A stretch of 64,000 nt of DNA from Xanthomonas arboricola (GTDB lineage: Bacteria; Pseudomonadota; Gammaproteobacteria; Xanthomonadales; Xanthomonadaceae), in the NCBI RefSeq assembly GCF_002940665.1, contig NZ_MIGY01000002.1:1324683-1388682 (forward strand), in the 5' to 3' direction. A program made the position numbers and the translations under genes. Below the pieces are notes generated by a model that saw only the letters and a list, made by a program, of their open reading frames with translations, was not told the DNA's origin and did no database searches. Shown here piece by piece: positions 24,530 to 33,844 of the stretch. Position 1 is the first letter of the stretch, and the number at the start of each line of letters is the position of its first letter.

Positions 24530-27301
24530 ATGACGCACACGGGCATGCAGGCGAGGGTGATGCGCGCGCGCAGGGACTGCGCACGCCTTGCACGTGTCGC
24601 GATGCTTTGCATCTGCGTGGTAGTGTCCGCGCTGGCAGCGCCACCGGCCTCGACCCCGCCGCCACGCGAGCGTGTCTCGCTCAACGCGCAATGGCGCTTC
24701 CATCGCGGCGATCCTCCAGGCAATCGGCAAATCCTGGACTATGACATCCGCCCGCACGTGCTACGCAGCGAAGACGGCAAGGTGGCCGACGCGCAGCCCG
24801 AGCAGGCGCAGCGCCTCGATGCCGCCGCAACACGCGTGCTCAAGCCGTGGATCCTGCCTACGGCCAATGCGTTGATTGCAGACCCGGCAAAGCGCCATGT
24901 CCGCCCGCCCGGCCACCCTGGCAGCAGCGTCGCCTTCGTGCAGCCGCAGTTCGACGACAGCAGTTGGGAGCGCGTGGATCTACCGCACGATTGGGCCATC
25001 GCCGGGCCGTTCCTTGCCGATGGTCCCTACGGTGGCATGGGGCGCCTGCCAAGCTGGGGCGTGGGTTGGTATCGCAAGAACCTGGACATCCCCGCCAGCG
25101 ATCGCGGGCGCGCGCTGTTTCTGGATCTCGATGGCGCGATGGCCTATGCCACGGTCTGGCTCAACGGCAAGCTGGTCGGCGGCTGGCCGTACGGCTACAG
25201 CTCCTGGCGCGTGGACCTGAGCCCCTACGTGGTGTTTGGTGCGCGCAACCAGCTGGCGATCCGCCTGGACAACCCGCCCGACTCGGCGCGTTGGTATCCG
25301 GGCGGCGGGCTGTATCGCAATGTGTGGCTGACCAAAGCTGCGCCGCTGCATGTGGCGCACTGGGGCACGCAGCTCACCACGCCGCAGGTGTCGGCCGACA
25401 CCGCGCAGGTGCAGCTGGCCGTCACGCTGGACAATGCCGCGCGCAGCGCGGTGCAGGCGCAGGTCAGCACCGCGATCTATGTGCTGGACGATGCACGCGG
25501 CACGCGCAGCGGCGAGCCGGTCGCGCGCGTCGCGGCCATGCAGGTTGCGGTTCCTGCCGGTGGCAGCGCACGCGTGCAGGGCAGCACGCAGATCGACCGC
25601 CCGCGTCTGTGGGGCCCGCCGCCGACCCAGCGCCCGCACCGCTATATCGCGGTGACCGAGGTCAGTCAGGACGGGCACGTGGTGGATCGCTACGAAACAC
25701 CGTTCGGCATCCGCAGCATCGTGTTCGATGCCGACCAGGGCCTGCTGGTCAACGGCGAACACGTGCCGATTCGTGGCGTGAACAATCATCACGATCTCGG
25801 TGCGCTGGGTGCGGCGTTCAACCTGCGCGCCGCCGAGCGGCAACTGCAGTTGCTGCAGCAGATGGGCGCCAATGCCGTCCGCATGAGCCATAACCCGCCC
25901 GCGCCGGAGCTGCTGGAGCTGACCGACCGCATGGGCCTGCTGGTGGTGGACGAGGTGTTCGACAGTTGGGAAATGAAGAAGACCCCGCTGGATTTCCACC
26001 TGGTGTTCCCGCAATGGCACGAACCGGACCTGCGCGCGATGCTGCGGCGCGACCGCAATCATCCCTCGGTGATGCTGTGGAGCGTCGGTAACGAAGTCGG
26101 TGAGCAGTACACCGGTGAGCAGGGTGCGGCGATCGAACGCACACTGCACGCCATCGTGCACGAGGAAGACCCCACGCGCCCTGCCACGTTGGCGATGAAC
26201 TACGCCTCGCCCGAGATGCCGTTGCCCGCTGCGCTGGATGTCATCAGCCTCAATTACCAGGGCGAAGGCATCCGCGACACGCCGGAATTCGCAGGCACCG
26301 AGCGCATCCGCAAACAACCGCAGTATCCCGCGTTCCATGGCAGGTTCCCGCACAAGCCCATTCTCAGCAGCGAGACCGCCTCGGCGTTGAGCAGCCGCGG
26401 TGTGTATCTGTTTCCGGTGACGCCGGACACCAGCGCGCCGGTGCGCGATGGACGCGGCGGCGATTCGGTCGCGCACCAGGTCAGCGCCTACGAACTGCAT
26501 GCGGTGGACTTCGGCGCCAGCGCCGACAAGGTGTTCGCGGCACAGGACCAGCATCGGTATGTCGCCGGCGAATTCGTCTGGACCGGCTTCGATTATCTGG
26601 GCGAGCCCACGCCGTACTACAGCTCGCGCAGTTCGTACTCCGGCATCTTCGATCTGGCCGGTTTTCCCAAGGATCGCTACTGGCTCTATCAATCGCGTTG
26701 GCGCCCCGACCTGCCGATGGCGCATCTGCTGCCGCACTGGACCTGGCCCGGCCGCGAGGGGCAGGTCACGCCGGTGCATGTGTTCACCTCCGGCGACGAG
26801 GCCGAGCTGTTCGTCAATGGCGTCTCGCAGGGGCGCAAGCGCAAGGGTCCGCTGCAGTACCGGCTGCGCTGGGACGCGGTGGTCTACCAGCCCGGCGAGC
26901 TGCGCGTGCAGGCGTACAAGGAAGGTAAACCCTGGGCCGACGACCGCGTGCAAACCGCCGGCAGCGCCGCGCGCATGCAGGTCACGCCGGACCGCAGCAG
27001 CATCCGTGGCGACGGGCAGGATCTAAGTTTCGTCACCGTGCGTTTGCTCGATCGCGCAGGACGCCCTGCGCCGACCGCCGGCGACCGCCTGCGTTTCCGC
27101 ATCGACGGCCCGGGCGAGCTGGTCGCCACCGACAACGGCGATCCCACCAACCTGGAATCCTTCGCCGCGCCGCAGCGCAATGCGTTCAATGGGTTGTGCC
27201 TGGCGATCGTGCGTGCCAAGCCCGGCGCGCGTGGCACCATCACGCTGCATGTGGACTCCGACAGCTTGCAAGCGGCCAGTGCGCAGGTGGTGGTGGAGTG
27301 A
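24530..27301 (+). CDS. GH2 glycoside hydrolase with DUF4982-type domain
   Basis: A 923-residue exported enzyme of family 2. A basic start and hydrophobic stretch form the signal peptide (cut near SALA at about residue 37). In order: sugar-binding jelly roll, immunoglobulin-like domain, TIM barrel, a DUF4982-like domain (HVFTSGDEAELFVNG) and a C-terminal Ig-like domain. The acid/base is Glu522 (SVGNEVGE) and the probable nucleophile Glu615 (ILSSETAS). The start is uncertain: ATG 24530 has GAGG at a spacing of six, while ATG 24509, 24545 and 24560 are also in frame. GH2 beta-galactosidases are the nearest match, but activity on galactosyl, glucuronosyl or arabinosyl side chains of xylan cannot be told apart. 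The stop overlaps an ATG of the next reading frame. Confidence 0.85.
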   Translation: MTHTGMQARVMRARRDCARLARVAMLCICVVVSALAAPPASTPPPRERVSLNAQWRFHRGDPPGNRQILDYDIRPHVLRSEDGKVADAQPEQAQRLDAAATRVLKPWILPTANALIADPAKRHVRPPGHPGSSVAFVQPQFDDSSWERVDLPHDWAIAGPFLADGPYGGMGRLPSWGVGWYRKNLDIPASDRGRALFLDLDGAMAYATVWLNGKLVGGWPYGYSSWRVDLSPYVVFGARNQLAIRLDNPPDSARWYPGGGLYRNVWLTKAAPLHVAHWGTQLTTPQVSADTAQVQLAVTLDNAARSAVQAQVSTAIYVLDDARGTRSGEPVARVAAMQVAVPAGGSARVQGSTQIDRPRLWGPPPTQRPHRYIAVTEVSQDGHVVDRYETPFGIRSIVFDADQGLLVNGEHVPIRGVNNHHDLGALGAAFNLRAAERQLQLLQQMGANAVRMSHNPPAPELLELTDRMGLLVVDEVFDSWEMKKTPLDFHLVFPQWHEPDLRAMLRRDRNHPSVMLWSVGNEVGEQYTGEQGAAIERTLHAIVHEEDPTRPATLAMNYASPEMPLPAALDVISLNYQGEGIRDTPEFAGTERIRKQPQYPAFHGRFPHKPILSSETASALSSRGVYLFPVTPDTSAPVRDGRGGDSVAHQVSAYELHAVDFGASADKVFAAQDQHRYVAGEFVWTGFDYLGEPTPYYSSRSSYSGIFDLAGFPKDRYWLYQSRWRPDLPMAHLLPHWTWPGREGQVTPVHVFTSGDEAELFVNGVSQGRKRKGPLQYRLRWDAVVYQPGELRVQAYKEGKPWADDRVQTAGSAARMQVTPDRSSIRGDGQDLSFVTVRLLDRAGRPAPTAGDRLRFRIDGPGELVATDNGDPTNLESFAAPQRNAFNGLCLAIVRAKPGARGTITLHVDSDSLQAASAQVVVE

Positions 27302-27351
27302 TGGAATTCCCGATCACGCTATACCTGCGGGACCTGCACAGGAATCCGGCG

Positions 27352-28536
27352 ATGCAGCACACCCACAATCGCCCAGCAGCGCGCTTGCGTTTTGTTCTGG
27401 CCCTGATCGGCGCTGTCATGGCAGTGCCGGCCTTGGCTGACTGCGACACCCGCAGCACCTCGCTCAGGCACGCCTACGCCGATGGCTTTCTGATCGGCAC
27501 CGCCGTCAATGCCGACATCGTCTCCGGCAAGGACGCCGCCTCTGCCGCACTGGTCGCCTGCCACTTCAATGCCGTCACTGCCGAGAACGTGATGAAGGCC
27601 GAAGTGGTCGCCCCGCGCCCGGGCGTGTCCGACTTCAGCGCGGCCGACGCCTTCGTCGCCTATGGACGCGATCACGCCATGTTCGTGGTCGGCCATACCC
27701 TGGTCTGGCACAACCAGACGCCGGACTGGTTCTTCACCACCGCTGATGGCCGGCCCAATACGCCGGCACAGCAACTGGAGCGCATGCGCCAGCATATTGC
27801 GTTGGTGGCGGGTCGTTATGCCGGCAAGGTGCAGGCCTGGGACGTGGTCAACGAGATCATCGACGAAGACGGCAGTTACCGCCCCACCAACTGGGTGCAG
27901 CGCGTGGGCGATGGCGACACCGTGGTGCGCAACGCCTTCGCCTTTGCTCAACGGTATGCGCCGAATGCGGAGCTCTATTACAACGATTTCAACGCATGGC
28001 GGCCGAGCAAGCGCGATGGCATCGTGCGCATGGTCAGGATGCTGCAGCAATCCGGCATCCGCATCGATGGCGTCGGCATGCAGGGACACTGGGGGCTCAA
28101 CTATCCCAGCCTGCGCGATATCGAAGACGCCATCGATGCCTACGCCGCGCTCGGCATCAAGGTCATGATCACCGAGCTGGACATCGACGTGTTGCCGCTG
28201 ACCAGGGAAGGCCAGGTCATCGGGACGGGGCTCGCACACAAGCAGTTCCAGCTGCCGGAATTCAAGCGCTTTCTCGACCCGTATCGCCAGGGCTTGCCAC
28301 CGCAGGTGCAGGCGCAGCTGCGCGATCGCTACGCCGCGTTGTTTGCGCTGTTCTGGCGCAAGCGCGACAAGCTTGCACGCGTCAGCGTGTGGGGTGTCAG
28401 CGACGGCATGTCATGGAAGAACGATTACCCCGTGCCGGGCCGTACCAACTATCCGCTGTTGTTCGATCGCAATTACCAGCCCAAACCGGCGCTGGATGCG
28501 GTGTTGGCGGTACCCGCGCACGCGAGCGAGCGCTAG
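27352..28536 (+). CDS. GH10 endo-1,4-beta-xylanase (second)
   Basis: A 394-residue secreted xylanase. The signal peptide is residues 1-29 (cut after ALA). Catalytic residues are Glu168 (WDVVNEIID) and Glu275 (VMITELDIDV); GHTLVWHNQTPDW at 114-126 is the classic GH10 subsite segment. ATG 27352 was preferred because AGGAA lies seven bases before it; an ATG at 27301 overlaps the GH2 stop and would add 17 residues ahead of the signal peptide. It is closer to typical full-length GH10 enzymes than the first xylanase. Last gene of the exuT operon. Confidence 0.93.
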   Translation: MQHTHNRPAARLRFVLALIGAVMAVPALADCDTRSTSLRHAYADGFLIGTAVNADIVSGKDAASAALVACHFNAVTAENVMKAEVVAPRPGVSDFSAADAFVAYGRDHAMFVVGHTLVWHNQTPDWFFTTADGRPNTPAQQLERMRQHIALVAGRYAGKVQAWDVVNEIIDEDGSYRPTNWVQRVGDGDTVVRNAFAFAQRYAPNAELYYNDFNAWRPSKRDGIVRMVRMLQQSGIRIDGVGMQGHWGLNYPSLRDIEDAIDAYAALGIKVMITELDIDVLPLTREGQVIGTGLAHKQFQLPEFKRFLDPYRQGLPPQVQAQLRDRYAALFALFWRKRDKLARVSVWGVSDGMSWKNDYPVPGRTNYPLLFDRNYQPKPALDAVLAVPAHASER

Positions 28537-28612
28537 CACGGCCGCCGGCGTGCGCAGCAGGCCTGCACACGCATGCTGGCATCATGGCCCGACTTCGTTA
28601 CTGGACTGACCG

Positions 28613-29659
28613 ATGCGCTTGCCGCCCTATCTGCTGTTGGCTGTTCCGCTACTGGCAATCCTCGCCGCCTGCACCAGGAAGGAGGTGCCGCCACCGCGCT
28701 TTGCCGCGATCGGGCATCTGCAGAGCTTCGATCGCAGCTTCAGCGACGTGGTTGCCGGCGATGCGCGCATCGAGAAGCTCAGCGAAGGCTTCACCTGGTC
28801 AGAAGGCCCGGCCTGGGTCCGCAACGGTGGCTATCTGCTGTTCACCGATGTGCCGGAAAACACGCTCTATCGCTGGTCCGAAGACGCAGGCCTGTCGGTG
28901 CTGCTGTCGCCATCCGGCTACAGCGGCCCGGACCAGGCCACGCTGCGCGAAGCCGGTGCCAACGGGCTGTATGCCGAGCCGGGCGGTACCGTGTTGCTGG
29001 CCGATTCCGGCACGCGCATCGTCGCCAGGCTCGACCCGGCCACGCGCAAGAAGACGCCGCTGGCGACGCAGTTCGACGGCCGTCGCTTCAACAGCCCCAA
29101 CGATCTGGTCCGCCGCAGCGATGGTGTGGTGTTCTTCACCGATCCGCCGTACGGCCTGAAGGGCATGAACGATTCGCCGGTCAAGCAGCTGCGCTACAAC
29201 GGCGTCTACCGGCTGGACACCGACGGCAGCGTGCACCTGCTGGACGACAGCCTCAGCCTTCCCAATGGCATCGCACTGTCGCCGGATGCGCGCACCCTGT
29301 ACGTGGCCAATTCCGATCCGGACCGCCCGATCTGGATGGCCTACACGCTCGACGCAGCCGGTGCGGTGACCGGCAAGCGCGTGTTCGCCGACGCCTCCGA
29401 TCTGGTGGCCAAGGACGCGCCCGGCCTGCCCGACGGCATGGCGGTCTCCGCCGACGGCCACCTGTTCGCCACCGGCCCCGGCGGCGTCATCGTGTTCGCC
29501 CCCGACGGCCGCAGGCTGGGCCGCATCGAAACCGGCGAGCCCATCTCCAACTGCGCCTTCGGCAACGACGGCCATACGCTGTACATGACCTCCCACGCGA
29601 TGCTGGCGCGGGTGCGGGTCAAGGCGCTTGGCTTGGAGTTCGCGCAATCGCCGCTTTAG
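28613..29659 (+). CDS. SMP-30/gluconolactonase-like lipoprotein
   Basis: A 348-residue six-bladed beta-propeller of the SMP-30/gluconolactonase/LRE group. The N terminus is a lipoprotein signal with lipobox LAAC at about 17-20. Metal-site text is present: EGPAWVRNGGYLLFTDVPENTLYRW, NSPNDLVRRSDGVVFFTDPPYG and LPNGIALSPDARTLYVANSD. The family opens aldonolactones. An envelope-bound sugar lactonase (for example for xylonolactone) is plausible next to xylan genes but unproven. It begins 76 bases after the second xylanase on the same strand and may be its last cotranscribed gene. Confidence 0.85.
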   Translation: MRLPPYLLLAVPLLAILAACTRKEVPPPRFAAIGHLQSFDRSFSDVVAGDARIEKLSEGFTWSEGPAWVRNGGYLLFTDVPENTLYRWSEDAGLSVLLSPSGYSGPDQATLREAGANGLYAEPGGTVLLADSGTRIVARLDPATRKKTPLATQFDGRRFNSPNDLVRRSDGVVFFTDPPYGLKGMNDSPVKQLRYNGVYRLDTDGSVHLLDDSLSLPNGIALSPDARTLYVANSDPDRPIWMAYTLDAAGAVTGKRVFADASDLVAKDAPGLPDGMAVSADGHLFATGPGGVIVFAPDGRRLGRIETGEPISNCAFGNDGHTLYMTSHAMLARVRVKALGLEFAQSPL

Positions 29660-29680
29660 TAGGAGCGGCCCTGGCCGCGA
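29657..29680. repeat. REP-like palindromic repeat
   Basis: GTAGGAGCGGCC followed by CT and GGCCGC, a short palindrome of the type scattered in Xanthomonas intergenic DNA. It begins at the stop codon of the SMP-30 gene. The identification is from recall; only one copy is evident in this window. Confidence 0.6.
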
Positions 29681-29854
29681 TGGAGCTTTACCCATCGCCC
29701 TGTGTTGCAAATCGTTCTGCTTTCAGCAGTCACAACAGCTGATGGGTGCGATGTGCTGACTGACCAGGTTTCGTAGCAGGCAACCTTGAATTCTTGGGTC
29801 CAGAACTCTAGACTCGCACCCTAAGTGGACTGGGGGTTCCCGGTCGGCGTCATA

Positions 29855-29880
29855 GCCTCGGTGAGATCACCGGGGCTTTT
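29855..29880 (+). terminator. Candidate terminator hairpin
   Basis: GCCTCGGTGA and TCACCGGGGC pair over ten positions (one G-T pair) and are followed by TTTT. It lies about 200 bases past the SMP-30 gene and overlaps the 3' end of the convergent DUF3800 gene, so it could end transcription from the left. Confidence 0.5.
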
Positions 29881-30764
29881 CGCTTTCTGGCAGCGGGAAA
29901 ATTTTCAGGCCCCAGCCTTCATAGTCGACACCCAATTGACGCCGGCCTTGCTTGCAGAAGAATTTTCGCTGCAGCACGTCGAATGCGCGATTGGGATGAT
30001 CCGGGCGGAGTACCGATAGCCCGATGGGCCGCGCAACGAGGTCAGCCAGTTGCAAGCCAGATGAGTTGGCCTTTTTGTCCGCAAAGACGATGGTAAAGGG
30101 AAGTTGCCGGCCCCAGCGGTTTGCGTCGTCGCAGATCCCGCCTGAATTCCAGCTCCAGATCGCGGTCTTCCTTCTTGCCACGGCATTCAACCACCACGTG
30201 CGTTGCAACATCGTCCTGCTTCTTTTCTTGCATCAGTTCGAAAAGTGTTTCCAGGCAGAATGCAAGCGCCAGGTGGTAGGGGTTGTCTGCGGTCTGGGCT
30301 TTTTCCTTCAGCCGTGTCTTGTCGATGACACAGCTGATCAGGATGAAGTTATGCAGCTCGATGATTCCCGTCAGCTCGTCCAGAAAAATCGTCTTTTCCA
30401 ACCGATCACTGAAGCGGAAATGTCCCTTTTCCTTGCGGATGTCATGCTCGTGAAGAATCACCACGTCATGCCCGAAATGCCTGAACTTGAATGACTCAAT
30501 GGCGGGAACCACGTGTTGCGCGTAGTGGCCTTTGTGGAAGACACGCAATGCCAGCACAAACACCGGATAGTTGGGATCTACAGACTCCAGGCCGTGGTCG
30601 CCGCTTTCATCGACATAGACGATGTAATTGCTGTAACGCGAGTCGGCAGCTGCCAGCAGTGGCGGTGTCGCCGGCTCGCCTCCCGCCTGTACCAATGGCA
30701 GCGAAAATTGCCCGGCAACGCCAGGCATCGTTAATGGCGGGTTATCTGATCCACGTTTTGGCAT
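29867..30764 (-). pseudogene. DUF3800 domain protein, frameshifted
   Basis: The 5' part (30764 to about 30140) encodes IVYVDESGDHGLESVDPNYPVFVLALRVF and later HNFILISCVID, typical of DUF3800 proteins with an RNase H-like fold and acidic residues. After EFRR this frame fails. The correct continuation (ICDDANRWGRQLPFTIVFADKKANSSGLQLADLVARP) is in the adjacent frame to 29867. One extra G in a GGG run at about 30134-30138 explains the break. ATG 30764 has GGGAG five bases upstream. DUF3800 genes often travel with mobile or defence DNA, but nothing else here supports that. It could be a true mutation or a base-calling error. Confidence 0.82.
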
Positions 30765-30881
30765 GACCACTCCCTGGCGCTGCACATTGAACAACGATGC
30801 AGCAGATTAGATCCGCATCTGCACAGGCACAATCTTCAAGCATGTCTCTCGCAGCATGCCGTACGCGGGCGTCAGCATGGC

Positions 30882-31916
30882 CTACCGCGTGCTGCCTCCG
30901 TGCAGTACCAACACATCATCCAGCTCCGGCCCGCCGCCACGGTTGCCGCTGCCCGCCACGATGTATAGATCGCCGCCGACCGTTGCGGCCTGGGTGCCGT
31001 GGCGTCCTTGCGGCAACGCAGCCAGCGTCTGCCAGGTGGAGGTGGCCGGGTCGTAGGCTTCGACGTCATCGTGCGCCTTGACCTGGCGCGTGCTCTCGCC
31101 GCCCATGACCAGCACCTGGCCATGGCGCGCAATGGCCGCGGCACCGGCGCGCGGCGTCGGCAGTGCGGCCGGGGCAACGCTCCAGGTGCCGCGCTGGATG
31201 TCATACACATCGACTTCGGAAATCGTCTGCGCCAAGGTGTTGCCGCTCTCGTGCGATGACCTGCGGCCACCGGCCGCATACAGCTTGCCGTCGAGCACCA
31301 CCGCATGGAAATGATCGCGCGCACGCGGTGCGTCGGCCAGCTGCGTCCATTGCTGCGTCCTGGTGTCGAACGCATCCAGCCACGGCACATAACCGCTCAT
31401 GTGGCCGCGCGTGTTGCCGCCCACCAGGTACAGCACGCCGGCGTGCGCCACCGCGCCTGCCGCGCCGCGGCGACGGCCCTCGGGAATCTCCGCACCCACT
31501 TGCCAGCGGTCGGTGGTGGGGTCGTAGATCAACAGGTGGGTAAGCGCCGCTTCTTCCGGGTAGTCGCCGGTCAGGCCGCCGACGAAGTAGATCTTCCCCG
31601 ACGACACCACTGCCTGTGCGTGGCTGACCGCCAGCGGCGGCGTGCTGCCCTTGGACCAGCGCCGTGTTGTGGTGTCGAAGATGTCCAGCGGCCGGTCATC
31701 GCGCCCTCCGATCAGATAGAGACGATCGCCGACCGACACCAGGCTGTTCTCGTGCCGTGCATGCGGCCTGCCTTCGCCGGTAATGGTTTTCCATTGCAAT
31801 GCGTGCCGAGCTTGTAGCGATGCAGGTGCCTGCACCGCCGTCTCGGCAAACGCGGGTGAGCATGCAGACATGGCCAATACAAAAGCCACACGTAACGCGT
31901 TTGCTGACAGGGTCAT
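30882..31916 (-). CDS. Secreted kelch-repeat protein
   Basis: A 344-residue exported beta-propeller. A signal peptide runs to about residue 24 (cut after AFA). Kelch repeats recur through the protein (LYLIGGRDD, IYFVGGLTG, LYLVGGNTRG, LYAAGGRRS, VLVMGGEST, LYIVAGSGN), about six blades. Such propellers bind carbohydrates or proteins. The galactose oxidase and NanM-type mutarotase families share the fold, but their catalytic residues could not be identified. No co-directional partner is close. Confidence 0.82.
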   Translation of the reverse strand: MTLSANALRVAFVLAMSACSPAFAETAVQAPASLQARHALQWKTITGEGRPHARHENSLVSVGDRLYLIGGRDDRPLDIFDTTTRRWSKGSTPPLAVSHAQAVVSSGKIYFVGGLTGDYPEEAALTHLLIYDPTTDRWQVGAEIPEGRRRGAAGAVAHAGVLYLVGGNTRGHMSGYVPWLDAFDTRTQQWTQLADAPRARDHFHAVVLDGKLYAAGGRRSSHESGNTLAQTISEVDVYDIQRGTWSVAPAALPTPRAGAAAIARHGQVLVMGGESTRQVKAHDDVEAYDPATSTWQTLAALPQGRHGTQAATVGGDLYIVAGSGNRGGGPELDDVLVLHGGSTR

Positions 31917-32183
31917 GGACGGCTGCTACCTGAGCGCAGGGAATGCCGAGTGTAGCGACATCGCCGCAATACGGTTTGCAAGGAAAATGCCGGATTCTTT
32001 CAGGCACAAAAAAAAGCGCGCACGCCGTAGCGAACTGAGCCGATGCACTCGTTTGGTTGCCCGGTTATGGCATCAGCACAAGGAACGCAGCACCTGATTC
32101 AAGCAACGCACGCGTCGATCCGCACAAGAGCGTGCCGGTGAAGCCGCAACGCGCAACACAGGGCGGCGCGCATCATCGAAGAG
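31917..32183. other. Intergenic region between kelch and lactate permease genes
   Basis: No gene is supported. It contains the kelch gene promoter and the 3' region of the permease; a run of A at about 32009-32017 is the only notable feature. Confidence 0.4.
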
Positions 32184-33806
32184 TCATTGCAACACCATCG
32201 ACAGCAGCCACGTGCAAAGGCAGACATACGCCAGCAATCCAAGGCTTGCGGCCAGGGTGGTCCGCATGATCGCCGACTCCTGCCCCACCAGTTTGACCGC
32301 GGCCGCCGCAATGGCGATCGATTGCGGCGAGACCAGTTTCGCCATCACGCCACCGGCGGTGTTGGCGGCCACCAGCAACGCGGCAGGCACGCCGATCTGT
32401 GCCGCCGTCACTGCCTGGAGGTGCGCAAACAGCGTATTGCTGTTGACCACCGAGCCGGTGATGAACACCCCCATCCAGCCGATGACCGGCGACAGCAACG
32501 GAAACACGCCTCCTGCCTGGGCCAGCGCCAGCCCGATGGACGAGGACGCGCCGGAGTAATTGGTGACATAGGCCACCGCCATCACCAGCGACACGGTGGC
32601 CAGCGGCTTCCACATCTCCTTCGCCGACTGGACCAGTTCGCCCGTTGCCGAGCGCAGGTTCAGGCGCGGCGACAGTAGCACCGTGAGCACCGCTGCGATC
32701 AGGATCGCCGTGCCGGAGGCGTTGAGCCAACCGACGTTCCACACCGCAGGCAGCGTACGCACGCTGGCGACCAATGGCGGCACTTCCTGCACGCGTTGAT
32801 CGAGCAGGCCGATGGGCAGACGCAGCACCGTGTCGGCAAGCGCGCCGTCTGCGGCAAACAGCGCCTTGAACGCAGGCAGGCTCCATACCAGGATCGCGCC
32901 GGTCAACATGTAGAACGGCGACCATGCCAGCAGCACCTGCGTGAGCGTCCAGCGCTGGGCGGAGCACGGCGGGGCCTGCGCCTCGCGGTAGATGCGCTTG
33001 GGGCGCCAGAACCGCATGAACAGTGCCAGCCCGCCCATGCCGGCCAAGGGTCCGAGAATGTCCACCAGTTCCGGCCCCAGCAGAGACAGCGTCAACGTCT
33101 GCACGCCACTGAACACCACGCCGACAAACAGCAGCACCGGCCAGGTCTCGCGCACGCCACGCCAACCATCGAGCATCGCCACCAGCCCCGCCGGTACCAA
33201 CAGTGCGCAGACCTGCACCAGCACCATCAGCATCAGCGACATCTCGTCCAGGCGCACGCCACCTTGCTGTGCACCGACCAGCACCGGGATGCCGATCGCC
33301 CCGTAGGCGCCCGCCGCGCCGTTGGCGAGCAGGCACAGCATCGCCGCCTTGAGCGGACGGAAGCCCAGCTCCACCAGCAGCGCCGCACAGATGGCGATCG
33401 GCACGCCGAACCCCGCTGCGCCTTCCAGGAAGCCGCCGAAGCAGAACGCGATCAGCAGCACCTGGATGCGCTGGTCTTCGGACACCGTGGCAATGCTGCC
33501 GCGGATCACCTCGAACTTGCCGCTGCGGATGGCCAGCTTGTACAGCCACACCGCCATCAGCACGATAAAACCGATCGGGAAGATACCGTTGGCGATGCCC
33601 AACAGCGCGGCGCCCACGATGCTGGCCATCGGCATGCCGAACACCAACGACGACACCGCCACCGAGACCAGTACGGCCAGCGACGCGGCGGTCAGCCCCT
33701 TGAGCCGCAGCACCGTCAGTGCCAGCAAAAACAACAGCACCGGCAAGGCGGCCAGCAAGGCCGACAGGTTGGCGTTACCGAGCGGGTCGTAGAGTTGTTG
33801 CCACAT
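32184..33806 (-). CDS. lldP: L-lactate permease
   Basis: A 540-residue lactate:proton symporter with about 13 membrane segments. Family text includes MAVWLYKLAIRSGKFEVIRGSIATVSEDQRIQVLLIAFCFGGFLEGAAGFGVPIAI and NYSGASSSIGLALAQAGGVFPLLSPVIGWMGVFITGSVVNSNTLFAHLQ, both strongly conserved in LctP/LldP. ATG 33806 begins WQQLYDPLGN, the family's typical start. It lies 38 bases after the lactate dehydrogenase stop on the same strand, so the two form an operon for lactate import or export coupled to NAD-dependent conversion. Confidence 0.95.
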   Translation of the reverse strand: MWQQLYDPLGNANLSALLAALPVLLFLLALTVLRLKGLTAASLAVLVSVAVSSLVFGMPMASIVGAALLGIANGIFPIGFIVLMAVWLYKLAIRSGKFEVIRGSIATVSEDQRIQVLLIAFCFGGFLEGAAGFGVPIAICAALLVELGFRPLKAAMLCLLANGAAGAYGAIGIPVLVGAQQGGVRLDEMSLMLMVLVQVCALLVPAGLVAMLDGWRGVRETWPVLLFVGVVFSGVQTLTLSLLGPELVDILGPLAGMGGLALFMRFWRPKRIYREAQAPPCSAQRWTLTQVLLAWSPFYMLTGAILVWSLPAFKALFAADGALADTVLRLPIGLLDQRVQEVPPLVASVRTLPAVWNVGWLNASGTAILIAAVLTVLLSPRLNLRSATGELVQSAKEMWKPLATVSLVMAVAYVTNYSGASSSIGLALAQAGGVFPLLSPVIGWMGVFITGSVVNSNTLFAHLQAVTAAQIGVPAALLVAANTAGGVMAKLVSPQSIAIAAAAVKLVGQESAIMRTTLAASLGLLAYVCLCTWLLSMVLQ

Positions 33807-33844
33807 GGTCGAACCTGCGCGAGTGGTGAACGGAAAAGGTGACG

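Noticed and set aside
28525..28545. A third xyl-box at the end of the second xylanase gene (GAGCGCTAGCA)
   Set aside because: It shares only the central AGCGCTA and overlaps the codons and stop of the gene, so it is likely chance.
30882..31916. Calling the kelch protein a sialic acid mutarotase (NanM)
   Set aside because: Only the kelch fold is visible; no sialic acid genes are nearby and active-site residues could not be identified.
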